The position numbers and the translations under genes are program-made. DNA of 21,473 bases from an uncultured Eubacteriales bacterium. Lineage in GTDB: Bacteria > Bacillota > Clostridia > Oscillospirales > Oscillospiraceae. Under the pieces are notes generated by a model. It ran no database searches. It saw only the letters and a list, made by a program, of their open reading frames with translations, and was not told the DNA's origin. The stretch is from positions 1 to 21,473 of the forward strand of contig URDK01000040.1 in assembly GCA_900546485.1 (NCBI GenBank). Reading direction: 5' to 3'. How positions within the stretch are numbered: the stretch's first letter is position 1; each line of letters starts with the position of its first letter. Positions 7,926 through 14,901 of the stretch are shown here, one piece after another.

Positions 7926-9740
7926 TCACTTGCGCGGCTTGTAGTTGAAGTCGGGGATGGCGTTCCAGCGCTCGCAGAAGTAGTGGGCGGCGAGCTTGGG
8001 CCTCCGGTCGCGGGTGAATAGGCCCTTGCGGTTGCCCTGGACGCGCAGGAGGCTCTGGCTTGCGGCAAAGTCTGCGAAGTTCCAGACCTGCTCGCCTATT
8101 ACGAAATCGCAGTCATCGAACACGCGGTTGTTCATGCGGTAGTACTCCACCTGATACTCCTCGGTGTACATGACCGGTACGGTGTCGTGCAGCCCTGCGA
8201 CGGTGTCCGCGCCGTACTCGGTGAAGATGACGGGCTTGCCGAGCTTGCGCCACTCCTCCAGCTCGGAGCGCAGGTCCTGCTCGGAGGCGGCGAGGTCCGG
8301 CCCGCCGTAGTACCAGCCGTAGTAGCGGTTGAGGCAGATGACGTCGCTGAGCCTCGCGGAGCAGTCGGCCGCCGGGGGCTGGGCCGTCTGCACGCTCACC
8401 AGGGTGCAGGGCCGCTTCTGCGCATCGAGGCTGCGCGCGAGCTCATAGAGCGGGGCGAAGTACTCATACGCGCCCTCCGCCGCGGAATCCGGCTCGTTTG
8501 CGATGCTCCACATGACCACACAGGCATAGTTCTTGTCGCGCGCGATGAGGTCGCGGATGACCTCGCGGTGGTGCTCACGGGTCTGCACTCCCTTTTGCGC
8601 GTCGAAGGTCCCGCCGCCCTCGCCGCCGAAGTTGGCCCCTCCGCCGAAGCTGAGATTGATGCCCACGGCAGGCGTCTCGTCGATGACAACGAAGCCCTCC
8701 TCATCGCACAGGCGCATCATCTCCTCGCTGTACGGGTAGTGGCTGGTGCGGAAGCTGTTTGCGCCCTGCCATTTCATCAGCGACATGTCCTTTGCGTTCA
8801 GGGGCAGATTCTGCCCCCGCCCCGCCGGGAAGCTGTCCTCGTGGCGGCCGTAGCCCTTGAAGTAGAAGGGTTCGCCGTTTATGAGGAAGCGCTCCCCCTC
8901 CACCTTGACGGTCCTGACGCCGTAGGGCAGGGTGTATTCGTCGCTGCCGAAGCGGACGCGGATATCGTAGAGATAGGCGTTTCGCGGACGCCAGAGGTGT
9001 ACGTCCGGTATCTCGAGCACACCGCTCGCACCCTCGGCGCGGGCGACGAGCCGCCCGCCGCGCTCGCGGACCTCCACCACGCACTCGCCCTCGCCCACCG
9101 TGTCCACGGTGTAGCTGAGCCTCGCGTCCGCGCCCTCGATCTCGGGAACGACCGTGATGTCCTCTATGTGGGCCTCGGGCGTGGTGTAGAGCCTCACGGG
9201 CCTGGTTATGCCCGCATAGTTGAAGAAGTCGAAGTTCGGGTTGTTGCGCCGCTTGCCGCTGTCGGCTCCGGCAAGCCCGAGCATCCCCGACATCATGTCG
9301 CTCTTGCCGCCGACGGGCAATGTCGTGTAGTCTATGGTGTTGTCCACGGCGATGGTCAACAGGTCCTCCCCACCGCTGAGCCTGCCTGTGAGCTCCGTCT
9401 CGAAGGGCAGGAAGCCGCCGCGGTGCTCGCAGAGGAGCTCGCCGTTGAGGTATACGCGCGCGTGGTGGGTCACGGCCTCGCAGCGGAGCACGACCCGCTG
9501 TCCCGGCGCCAGGGCCGGGACGGCGATGCGGCGCTGGTAAAATACCCAGCCGCAGTGCTCGCGCAGCTCCTCGCTCTCGGTGAGGTCGTTGTAGGACGCG
9601 GGCACGGGCATGTGCAGCGGCTCCGTGAGCGGCGAGGCGTACCAGCGCTCTGAAAAGCCGCGGCCGTCGTCGGGCTTGAAGTCCCAGGTGCCGCCGAGGT
9701 CTATGAGCAGCCGGGAGGGCGTCAGTATTGGATACAGCAT
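7926..9740 (-). CDS. uidA: Beta-glucuronidase (GH2, GUS family)
   Basis: A 604-residue cytoplasmic GH2 enzyme that hydrolyses beta-D-glucuronides; the length matches E. coli UidA (about 603). Order: sugar-binding jelly roll (1-185), immunoglobulin-like domain (186-280), TIM barrel (281-604). The acid/base glutamate is in SIANEPDSA (E416) and the nucleophile in FTEYGAD (E508). The N-x-K motif that recognises the glucuronate carboxylate is GNRKGLFTRDRRPK (N570, K572), which separates a true GUS from beta-galactosidase. A glycine-rich insertion, SFGGGANFGGEGGGTF (364-379), lies where Loop 1 lies in gut GUS enzymes that act on drug glucuronides. The ATG at 9740 lies 16 nt after the ftsH stop with GAGAAAGG upstream, so it is probably co-transcribed with ftsH. 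Confidence 0.93.
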   Translation of the reverse strand: MLYPILTPSRLLIDLGGTWDFKPDDGRGFSERWYASPLTEPLHMPVPASYNDLTESEELREHCGWVFYQRRIAVPALAPGQRVVLRCEAVTHHARVYLNGELLCEHRGGFLPFETELTGRLSGGEDLLTIAVDNTIDYTTLPVGGKSDMMSGMLGLAGADSGKRRNNPNFDFFNYAGITRPVRLYTTPEAHIEDITVVPEIEGADARLSYTVDTVGEGECVVEVRERGGRLVARAEGASGVLEIPDVHLWRPRNAYLYDIRVRFGSDEYTLPYGVRTVKVEGERFLINGEPFYFKGYGRHEDSFPAGRGQNLPLNAKDMSLMKWQGANSFRTSHYPYSEEMMRLCDEEGFVVIDETPAVGINLSFGGGANFGGEGGGTFDAQKGVQTREHHREVIRDLIARDKNYACVVMWSIANEPDSAAEGAYEYFAPLYELARSLDAQKRPCTLVSVQTAQPPAADCSARLSDVICLNRYYGWYYGGPDLAASEQDLRSELEEWRKLGKPVIFTEYGADTVAGLHDTVPVMYTEEYQVEYYRMNNRVFDDCDFVIGEQVWNFADFAASQSLLRVQGNRKGLFTRDRRPKLAAHYFCERWNAIPDFNYKPRK

Positions 9741-9756
9741 TTGCGTTCTACCTTTC

Positions 9757-11568
9757 TCACTGGTTGAGTATGCGCATGAACTCCTCGCCGGTGATTGTCT
9801 CCTTCTCGTAGAGGTAGGAGGCTATCTCGTCGAGCTTGGCGCGGTTCTCGCGAAGTATGGCGAGGGCCTTCTCGTGCTGGCGCCTGACAAGGGCCACGAC
9901 CTCGCGGTCTATGCGGGTCTGGGTCTCGGCGGAGCAGGCCAGGCTGGCGTCGCCGCCGAGGTACTGGTTGTTCACGGTCTCGAGGGCCACCATGTCGAAG
10001 TCGTCGCTCATGCCGTAGCGGGTTATCATGGCGCGGGCCAGCTTCGTGGCCTGTTCGATGTCGTTGGACGCGCCCGTCGACTTGGAATCAAACACCAGCT
10101 CCTCCGCCGCACGCCCGCCGGTGAGGGTGGCTATCTTGTTCTCAAGCTCCTCGCGGCTGACGAGGTAGTGGTTGCCCTCCTCCACCTGCATAGTGTAGCC
10201 GAGCGCGCCGGAGGTGCGCGGTACGATGGTTATCTTCTGCACCGGCGCGGAGTTTGTCTGCTTCGCCGCCACCAGGGCGTGGCCGACCTCGTGATAGGCC
10301 ACGACGCGCTTCTCGCTGTCGGTGAGGATGGCGTTTTTCTTCTGGTATCCGGCGATGACGACCTCGATGCTCTCCTCAAGGTCGGACTGCGTCACAAAGC
10401 GCCGGCCGTCTCGGACGGCACGCAGGGCGGCCTCGTTTATGATGTTCGCGAGCTCTGCGCCCGAGGCGCCGGAGGCCATGCGGGCTATCTTGCCGAAGTC
10501 CACGTCGTCGGCGAGCTTTATCTTCTTGGCGTGCACCTTCAGTATCGCCTCGCGGCCCTGGAGATCGGGGAGCTCCACGGGAACGCGGCGGTCAAAGCGG
10601 CCCGGCCGCGTGAGCGCGGGGTCGAGCGAATCCGGGCGGTTGGTGGCCGCGAGGATGATGACGCCGGTGTTCTCCTCAAAGCCGTCCATTTCGGTGAGCA
10701 GCTGGTTGAGCGTCTGCTCGCGCTCGTCGTTTCCGCCGACGCGCCCGTCGCGCTTCTGGCCTATCGCGTCAATCTCATCTATGAACACTATGCAGGGGGC
10801 CTTCTCCTTGGCCTGACGGAAGAGGTCGCGCACCTTGCTCGCGCCCATGCCGACGAACATCTCAACAAATTCGGAGCCGGACATGGAGAAGAAGGGGACG
10901 TTGGATTCGCCGGCAACGGCCTTGGCGAGCATGGTCTTGCCGGTTCCCGGAGGGCCGACGAGGAGTATGCCCTTCGGCATTGCCGCGCCTATCTCGCGAT
11001 ATTTTTCGGGGTTGTGGAGGTAGTCGACTATCTCGGAGAGGCTCTCCTTGGCCTCATCCTCGCCTGCCACGTCGGAGAACTTGATGCCCTGGGTGCTCTT
11101 GACGTATACCTTGGCGTTGGACTTGCCGAAGGACATGGCGTTGGGCCCGCCGGCGCGCTCCATCATCTTCTTGGACATGAACTGCCCTATGGCAATGAAC
11201 ACGACTATGGGCAGCACCCAGCTGAGCAGGAAGGTTATCACGGGGTTGGCCTGTTCGATTATCTGACCGGAGAACTTGGCGCCGGAGTCGGCAAGGCGCT
11301 GAGTGAGGTCCGGGTCGGGCATCATGCCGGTCTTGTATACCACGGTGTTGTCCTTGTTGGTGAAGATTATCTGGTTGTCCTGCTCCTGGACCTCCACCTG
11401 GCCCAGCTCCTTATTGGCAGCCATTTCGATGAAGGTGCCGTAATCGACCTCCTGCACCTGCCGCTGTGCAAGCCAGGGCATGGCGAGGAAGTTGAAAAGC
11501 AGCAGTACCAGCAGCACGATGGCATAATAAAACAGCAGTGGTTTTTTCGGCTTCTTTACTTCCTGCAT
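9757..11568 (-). CDS. ftsH: ATP-dependent zinc metalloprotease FtsH
   Basis: A 603-residue membrane-anchored AAA+ protease that degrades misfolded membrane and regulatory proteins. Two membrane segments (about 10-32 and 107-130) flank a short extracytoplasmic domain. The AAA module has Walker A GPPGTGKT (205-212), pore loop MFVG (237-240), Walker B IVFIDEID (260-267) and the second region of homology, ending ALTRPGRFDRR (318-328). The protease domain has the zinc motif HEVGH (426-430) and the third ligand D503 in STGASNDI. The tail is short, ending RILNQ. The ATG at 11568 is one nucleotide after the stop of the upstream small gene, and uidA follows at 16 nt, forming a three-gene leftward operon. 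Confidence 0.96.
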   Translation of the reverse strand: MQEVKKPKKPLLFYYAIVLLVLLLFNFLAMPWLAQRQVQEVDYGTFIEMAANKELGQVEVQEQDNQIIFTNKDNTVVYKTGMMPDPDLTQRLADSGAKFSGQIIEQANPVITFLLSWVLPIVVFIAIGQFMSKKMMERAGGPNAMSFGKSNAKVYVKSTQGIKFSDVAGEDEAKESLSEIVDYLHNPEKYREIGAAMPKGILLVGPPGTGKTMLAKAVAGESNVPFFSMSGSEFVEMFVGMGASKVRDLFRQAKEKAPCIVFIDEIDAIGQKRDGRVGGNDEREQTLNQLLTEMDGFEENTGVIILAATNRPDSLDPALTRPGRFDRRVPVELPDLQGREAILKVHAKKIKLADDVDFGKIARMASGASGAELANIINEAALRAVRDGRRFVTQSDLEESIEVVIAGYQKKNAILTDSEKRVVAYHEVGHALVAAKQTNSAPVQKITIVPRTSGALGYTMQVEEGNHYLVSREELENKIATLTGGRAAEELVFDSKSTGASNDIEQATKLARAMITRYGMSDDFDMVALETVNNQYLGGDASLACSAETQTRIDREVVALVRRQHEKALAILRENRAKLDEIASYLYEKETITGEEFMRILNQ

Positions 11569-11569
11569 C

Positions 11570-12016
11570 TCAGTTATCTCCTTTCGGTTTGTCCGTATCC
11601 ATTTGCAGCTCCATGGCCGACAGCGCAGATATCAGCGCGTACTGCATGGTCGAAACGGCATAGTCGATGGCGTACTCGGCATAGAGTGTGGCCGCCTCCG
11701 CACGGTCCTCCGCGCGGCTGGAGTCATCGGAATGGAGGTATTCCTCAATTCTGCCGTCCGTGAGCAGCTTCTCCATCTTCTTGCTGCACTCGAGCTGGGT
11801 CCTGGCCAGTTCAGCTACTGCCTTGGAGCGGCTGCCCTCCACACTTTTCTGGAGCGTCAGCGAGTGCTCGCGGTACTCGTCAACGGCCCTTTGCAGCTCC
11901 TCGCTCAGCTTTTCCCGGTCCTCCCCGCCGCATATGCGTATCCGGCTCTGCAATTTTCCGTATTGCTTCTCCATCTCGTAAAGCTTGATGGCGAAAAGCT
12001 CCTGATTCAAGTTCAT
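11570..12016 (-). CDS. Uncharacterised small helical protein upstream of ftsH
   Basis: A 148-residue soluble protein that I do not recognise. It is rich in Glu, Lys, Arg, Ala and Leu and predicted largely alpha-helical. There is coiled-coil-like sequence over about 5-110, an acidic break (HSDDSSRAEDRAEA) and a more hydrophobic C-terminal helix (ATLYAEYAIDYAVSTMQYAL). No signal peptide, cysteine pair or catalytic motif is seen. An upstream in-frame extension to 12067 exists, but AAAGGAG before MNLNQELFAIKLYEMEKQ favours the start at 12016, although its spacing (13 nt) is long. Its stop is one base before the ftsH ATG, so translation is coupled. A role as a partner or regulator of FtsH is only guilt by association. 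Confidence 0.75.
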   Translation of the reverse strand: MNLNQELFAIKLYEMEKQYGKLQSRIRICGGEDREKLSEELQRAVDEYREHSLTLQKSVEGSRSKAVAELARTQLECSKKMEKLLTDGRIEEYLHSDDSSRAEDRAEAATLYAEYAIDYAVSTMQYALISALSAMELQMDTDKPKGDN

Positions 12017-12086
12017 AGGTCTAAACCAGCTCCTTTCACAGCCGAGTAAGCCTGCCGCAGGCATCATTCGCCTGCCCTCTGTGCTT

Positions 12087-12095
12087 TTTATACCA
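12087..12095 (-). promoter_or_regulatory. Extended -10 promoter of the ftsH operon
   Basis: On the minus strand TGG-TATAAA forms an extended -10 box (TGnTATAAA) about 70 bp upstream of the first gene of the leftward operon. No good -35 is seen at 16-18 bp, which is usual for extended -10 promoters. Confidence 0.4.
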
Positions 12096-12130
12096 GTATT
12101 TTTCCCCCGGCGACACTCTCAAGTCTGCGC

Positions 12131-12197
12131 ATGTGTCCTTATACAAATGGGAAAGTGTAAAAAAATCTTACACATTCCGAATTGTATAAGGACACAT
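12131..12197. repeat. Nested long inverted repeat between divergent operons
   Basis: A perfect 16-bp inverted repeat (12131-12146 against 12182-12197) encloses a second repeat of 10 bp with one mismatch (12151-12160 against 12168-12177). Four-base gaps lie on each side between the two, and the central spacer is AAAAATC. It lies between the divergently transcribed ftsH operon and the HdeD-family gene. The right arm begins TTGTAT, which lies 16 bp from TATTAA (12204-12209), a possible rightward promoter. An operator or a strong RNA hairpin are both possible. Confidence 0.7.
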
Positions 12198-12209
12198 CCG
12201 GAATATTAA
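12182..12209 (+). promoter_or_regulatory. Candidate promoter of the HdeD-GT8 genes
   Basis: TTGTAT (12182-12187), 16-bp spacer, TATTAA (12204-12209), about 90 bp upstream of the HdeD start. The -35 lies in the right arm of the inverted repeat, so a protein bound to the dyad would block it. The boxes are imperfect. Confidence 0.3.
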
Positions 12210-12298
12210 AAGTGGCGCCGCCAAGCCGCCGGGGCTACTATACAGCCAAGAGTTCGGAAGGTCCCGGCTCCGAGAAAACGGTTGAAGGAGTAATATTT

Positions 12299-12841
12299 AT
12301 GAGAAGCAAAAAAACACTTGGATGGGGCGAACTCATTCTCGGCATACTCTTGATCGCGCTCGGCATCTATTCCTTTGCGCGTCCGGCAGCGGCGCTGACC
12401 GGCGTCACATATCTGTACGGCATTCTGGCCCTCATTACAGGCGTCATAGACATAGTGTTCTACGTCAAGCTTGAGCAGCGCACAGGCTTCGGCCCGGGGC
12501 TCTCGCTGGCGAGCGGTATACTGAGCGTCATCGCCGGCCTGCTCATTCTGATTTATCCCTCAGCGGGCGTCTGGACGCTTATCGTGCTCTTCCCCCTCTG
12601 GTTCATCGCCCACTGCATCTCGAGGCTCACCCGCCTGCCCCTGATCCGCTTCGCCGGCAGGAGCGGATACTATTACTTCACACTGGTCCTCAACATTCTG
12701 GGCATAGTCCTCGGCTTCCTGATGATAGTGAATCCCATGGTCTCGTTCTTTTCCATAGGCTACGTCATAGGCCTGTATCTGCTCATTCTGGGCATAGACA
12801 GTGTCGTGTCGGCCCTTGACCTCTTCGACTCCAGGTACTGA
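12299..12841 (+). CDS. HdeD/DUF308-family membrane protein
   Basis: A 180-residue protein that is almost wholly hydrophobic, with about six transmembrane helices in two-helix units. It has the family pattern of GW-x-x-LILGILLIALGIYSFARP at the start, a repeated G-x-L-x-x-I-x-G motif (GILALITGVIDI, GILSVIAGLLIL) and P residues ending the helices (RPAA, YPSA, NPMV). HdeD in E. coli is linked to acid resistance, but for clostridial DUF308 proteins the role is unknown. ATG 12299 is preceded by GAAGGAG; an in-frame extension upstream to TTG 12182 would read through the inverted repeat and is rejected. The GT8 gene starts two bases after its stop, so they form a pair. Confidence 0.85.
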   Translation: MRSKKTLGWGELILGILLIALGIYSFARPAAALTGVTYLYGILALITGVIDIVFYVKLEQRTGFGPGLSLASGILSVIAGLLILIYPSAGVWTLIVLFPLWFIAHCISRLTRLPLIRFAGRSGYYYFTLVLNILGIVLGFLMIVNPMVSFFSIGYVIGLYLLILGIDSVVSALDLFDSRY

Positions 12842-12843
12842 AA

Positions 12844-13680
12844 ATGGACGACATCAAACTTCTGGTCACCCTGGACGACAACTACGTCCCCCCGCTCCAG
12901 GTGCTTCTGACCTCCCTGCACACGTCAAACCCCGGCGAGCGGTTTACGCTGTATCTCATGCACAGCAACCTATCCGCGGAAGCGCTCACGGAGGTAGAGG
13001 CGCTGTGTGAGCGCTACGGCATCGGGCTGCGGCCCGTGGCAGTGGGCAGTGGGCTCTTTGAGAACGCACCCGTCACAAAACAGTATCCGCAGGAGATGTA
13101 TTACCGCCTGCTCACGCCGCAGCTGCTACCCGGGGATGTGCACCGCGTGCTGTACCTGGACCCTGACACGCTGGTGATAAATCCCCTGCGCCCGCTGTGG
13201 GAGACCGACCTCGGCAGCTGCATCTATGCCGCCGCGTCACACAAGGGCAAGACCGAGCTCGTGGCCGGAATAAACCAGGTCCGTCTGGGCACTGAGAGCA
13301 AATACTTCAACTCCGGCGTACTGCTCATCGACCTGGACGCCGCCCGGCAGGAAGTCGTACCGGAGGAGATATTCGCCTACGTGGAGCGCCACGCCCGCGA
13401 GCTGGTGCTGCCTGACCAGGACGTCCTGAACGCCCTGTACGGAGAGCGGACGCTGGAGCTGGACGACGCGGTGTGGAACTACGACGCTCGGAATTTCAAC
13501 ACCTATCTTCTGCGCAGCGGCGGAGAGTGCGACCTGGACTGGGTCCTGAGCCATACCGCCATAGTGCACTTCTGCGGCAAGTCCAAACCCTGGCAGCCCG
13601 GCTACCTCCACCGCTTCGGCGTGCTGTATAAGCACTATATCCAGCTCACCCGCCTGACAGGCCTCTACTCCGGGGAATGA
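12844..13680 (+). CDS. Glycosyltransferase family 8 protein
   Basis: A 278-residue single-domain GT-A fold enzyme of family GT8 (LgtC/GspA-like). It transfers a sugar from a nucleotide-sugar donor with retention of configuration, probably to a surface polysaccharide or lipid. The signatures are the N-terminal IKLLVTLDDNYVPPLQVLLTSL, the metal-binding DxD in VLYLDPDTLVI (D106-D108), FNSGVLLIDL (about 156-165), LPDQDVLNALY and the C-terminal HFCGKSKPWQPGY, which holds the third metal ligand histidine. No transmembrane segment or signal is visible. It starts two nucleotides after the HdeD stop without a strong ribosome site, implying coupling. Donor and acceptor are not deducible. Confidence 0.9.
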   Translation: MDDIKLLVTLDDNYVPPLQVLLTSLHTSNPGERFTLYLMHSNLSAEALTEVEALCERYGIGLRPVAVGSGLFENAPVTKQYPQEMYYRLLTPQLLPGDVHRVLYLDPDTLVINPLRPLWETDLGSCIYAAASHKGKTELVAGINQVRLGTESKYFNSGVLLIDLDAARQEVVPEEIFAYVERHARELVLPDQDVLNALYGERTLELDDAVWNYDARNFNTYLLRSGGECDLDWVLSHTAIVHFCGKSKPWQPGYLHRFGVLYKHYIQLTRLTGLYSGE

Positions 13681-13709
13681 CATCCCCGCATTTCTTCCCG
13701 AATGACCCG

Positions 13710-13738
13710 TGCCAAATCCGCAGCGGATATGGTATAAT
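13710..13738 (+). promoter_or_regulatory. Extended -10 promoter of the FlaR-like gene
   Basis: TGG-TATAAT at 13730-13738 is a perfect extended -10. At 17 bp upstream lies TGCCAA (13710-13715), a weak -35. The promoter is 34 bp before the GTG start, giving the kinase gene its own transcript. Confidence 0.55.
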
Positions 13739-13771
13739 CATTTTCCACAGTGGTTGAGCGGAGGCACAAAG

Positions 13772-14233
13772 GTGAAGATACATATTATCGGCGGCAGCGG
13801 GAGCGGGAAGACGCATCTGGCCAGGGCCTTGTCTGAAGAATACGGCATTCCCCACTATGATTTGGACGAGCTGCAATGGGACAACAGCTCAAACGCCTAC
13901 GGACGCAAAAGAGCCCGCGAAGAACGCGGGCTGCTTCTTGACGATATACTGAAAAACCCCGACTGGATAATCGAGGGCGTGTACTATACCTGGTGCCGCC
14001 GGTGCTTCGAGGACGCCGACAGGATATATCTGCTGAACGTCCCGAGGTACAAATACCGATACCGCATCATCCGCCGCTTCGTCAGAAGAAAGCTGGGACT
14101 GGAAAAGGGCAAAAAGGAATCCCTGAAATCGGTGACCGCACTTCTGCGCTGGGCGGACAAGTATCAAAAAGAGGACATGGCGGAAATACGGAGAATCCTC
14201 GCGCAATATCCGGAGAAAGTGATATCAATCTAA
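13772..14233 (+). CDS. FlaR-like P-loop kinase (adenylate-kinase-like)
   Basis: A 153-residue P-loop protein related to proteins annotated as 'DNA topology modulation protein FlaR', which are small adenylate-kinase-like NTPases of unknown substrate. Walker A is GGSGSGKT (7-14), followed by HYDLDELQW, a typical kinase acceptor-site motif, then IIEGVYYTW and DRIYLLNVPRYKYRYRIIRR, a lid-like arginine-rich segment. It ends on the usual short QYPEKVISI tail. The start is GTG 13772, with GCGGAGG about 8 nt upstream. An upstream in-frame ATG at 13709 would run through the TATAAT box and is rejected. It is the last intact chromosomal gene before the integrated DNA. Confidence 0.8.
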   Translation: MKIHIIGGSGSGKTHLARALSEEYGIPHYDLDELQWDNSSNAYGRKRAREERGLLLDDILKNPDWIIEGVYYTWCRRCFEDADRIYLLNVPRYKYRYRIIRRFVRRKLGLEKGKKESLKSVTALLRWADKYQKEDMAEIRRILAQYPEKVISI

Positions 14234-14241
14234 GCCACCTA

Positions 14242-14277
14242 TAAAAAGACGCCGTGGTCAAACGACCACGGCGTCTT
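14242..14277 (-). terminator. Terminator of the leftward tRNA-Arg
   Basis: A 14-bp perfect stem (14246-14259 with 14264-14277), loop of four bases, followed on the minus strand by a T run (plus 14242-14247). It starts immediately at the tRNA CCA end, which is the usual layout for a tRNA transcript. It may also stop the rightward FlaR-like transcript, though the T run there is only two bases. Confidence 0.85.
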
Positions 14278-14321
14278 GGCACCCCCGGCGCGACTCGAAC
14301 GCACTACATTCCGCTTAGGAG
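14277..14321 (-). tRNA. tRNA-Arg(CCU), 3' half only, split at the anticodon loop
   Basis: On the minus strand this is the 45-nt 3' half of a tRNA, standard positions 32-76. It contains the anticodon loop CTCCTAA (anticodon CCU, plus 14317-14319), anticodon stem 3' strand GCGGA, five-base variable loop ATGTA, T arm GTGCG-TTCGAGT-CGCGC (five pairs), acceptor 3' strand CGGGGGT, G and CCA. The 5' half (acceptor 5' strand, D arm, 5' anticodon stem) is absent: the DNA right of 14321 has no D-arm sequence and its ACGGC cannot complete the stem. The gene is therefore interrupted exactly where the mobile element core begins. The missing half should lie at the far side of the integrated DNA, outside the window. 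Confidence 0.85.
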
Positions 14322-14329
14322 TACGGCGT
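14311..14329. other. Attachment site (hybrid, tRNA arm plus element arm)
   Basis: TTAGGAGTACGGCGT (14315-14329) recurs exactly at 18840-18854. Left of the shared 7-bp core the sequence is the tRNA anticodon stem (CCGC). To the right it is ACGGC, which is the right arm of the symmetric site at 18836-18852. One chromosomal and one element arm is what an attL/attR product of a tyrosine recombinase looks like. Confidence 0.7.
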
Positions 14330-14548
14330 TGCCATTTTGTGTTCTTCTCTACTTCCTCTACAGTTTCTTCTCGTTTCATATCATGCTGTACGGCGGATAC
14401 ACCTAATCGCAAATTGTCTCTATAATGCCCTGCTTTTAACCCCTTTTCAAAAGTCGTATTAGCAAGAAATTAGCAGGAAGGGGGATTTGCCATCCTGCAG
14501 GACAGCATCAAAATGGCCCATCTGGCGACATCTTCAGGAGGTAAAATC
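14322..14548. other. Left-end control region of element 1
   Basis: No gene is seen here. It contains GCAAATTGT (14409-14417), a possible -10 TATAAT (14421-14426) and a 36-bp block (14444-14479) with two copies of the unit ATTAGCAAG/ATTAGCAGG. This block matches 18971-19006 at 33 of 36 positions. In both elements it lies 128-130 bp inside the core, as expected of integrase or excisionase arm sites or a shared leader of the HTH gene. Confidence 0.55.
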
Positions 14549-14746
14549 ATGGAACAGAAAAAGGAAGAAATGAAGCCCCAGACCCGCGCCTATACGGTGG
14601 ACGAGATCGCAGCCATCCTTCATATCGGGCGGTCATCCGCCTATACCCTGGTCAAGAAAGGGTACTTCAAAAGCGTACGCATTGGCACAGCCATCCGGAT
14701 CTCCAGAAAATCCTTTGACGAGTGGCTGGACCAATTGGAATTGTAA
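14549..14746 (+). CDS. Excisionase-family HTH protein (element 1)
   Basis: A 65-residue DNA-binding protein of the MerR-like winged helix type (HTH_17, excisionase family). The domain fills most of the chain: YTVDEIAAILHIGRSSAYTLVKKG is the helix-turn-helix and the wing is KSVRIGTAIRISRKSFDEWL. It is closely similar to the protein at 19070-19279 of element 2, both placed about 230 bp inside an attachment core. This fits a recombination directionality factor (Xis), though such proteins may also regulate transcription. ATG 14549 has AGGAGGT 7 nt upstream. An in-frame ATG at 14513 has no ribosome site. The usual adjacent integrase gene is missing. The stop codon lies inside a perfect 24-bp hairpin. 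Confidence 0.8.
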   Translation: MEQKKEEMKPQTRAYTVDEIAAILHIGRSSAYTLVKKGYFKSVRIGTAIRISRKSFDEWLDQLEL

Positions 14747-14796
14747 TACAGAGGAGCGTACCATGGGTTGGGCATGGTACGCTCCTCTGTATTACA
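14742..14796. repeat. Perfect 24-bp hairpin at the end of the HTH gene
   Basis: Positions 14742-14765 are exactly complementary in reverse to 14773-14796, with loop GGTTGGG. The left arm includes the TAA stop of the HTH gene. There is no T run after it, so it is not a classical intrinsic terminator. It could end or stabilise the transcript, block read-through from either side, or be a protein-binding dyad. Confidence 0.9.
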
Positions 14797-14844
14797 GCCA
14801 AGATCTCATCTTAATGAATCTTTCCGGCATTTAGCCTCTCTCCA

Positions 14845-14853
14845 TGATATAAT
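14845..14853 (+). promoter_or_regulatory. Extended -10 promoter before the small HTH gene
   Basis: TGA-TATAAT (14845-14853) is a perfect extended -10, 48 bp upstream of the ATG at 14902. No clear -35 is present at 17-18 bp. It sits just right of the long hairpin, so the cargo genes would be transcribed apart from the HTH gene. Confidence 0.45.
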
Positions 14854-14901
14854 GAATATTAATCCAACTGGTATTTTCCCAGAAGAGAGGAGGTGAAGTG
14901 T

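Noticed and set aside
8187..9653. 488-residue open frame on the plus strand
   Set aside because: Antisense to uidA, which has all catalytic residues in the other strand.
9610..11763. 717-residue open frame on the plus strand
   Set aside because: Antisense to ftsH and part of uidA, both certain; product is a typical Val/Leu/His/Gly-rich shadow.
12182..12298. N-terminal extension of the HdeD-like protein
   Set aside because: It would translate an inverted-repeat arm and a promoter-like region from a TTG; the ATG at 12299 has a good ribosome site and gives the usual protein start.
14277..14400. A complete tRNA gene
   Set aside because: Only positions 32-76 are present; no D arm, 5' acceptor strand or 5' anticodon strand exists to the right of 14321.
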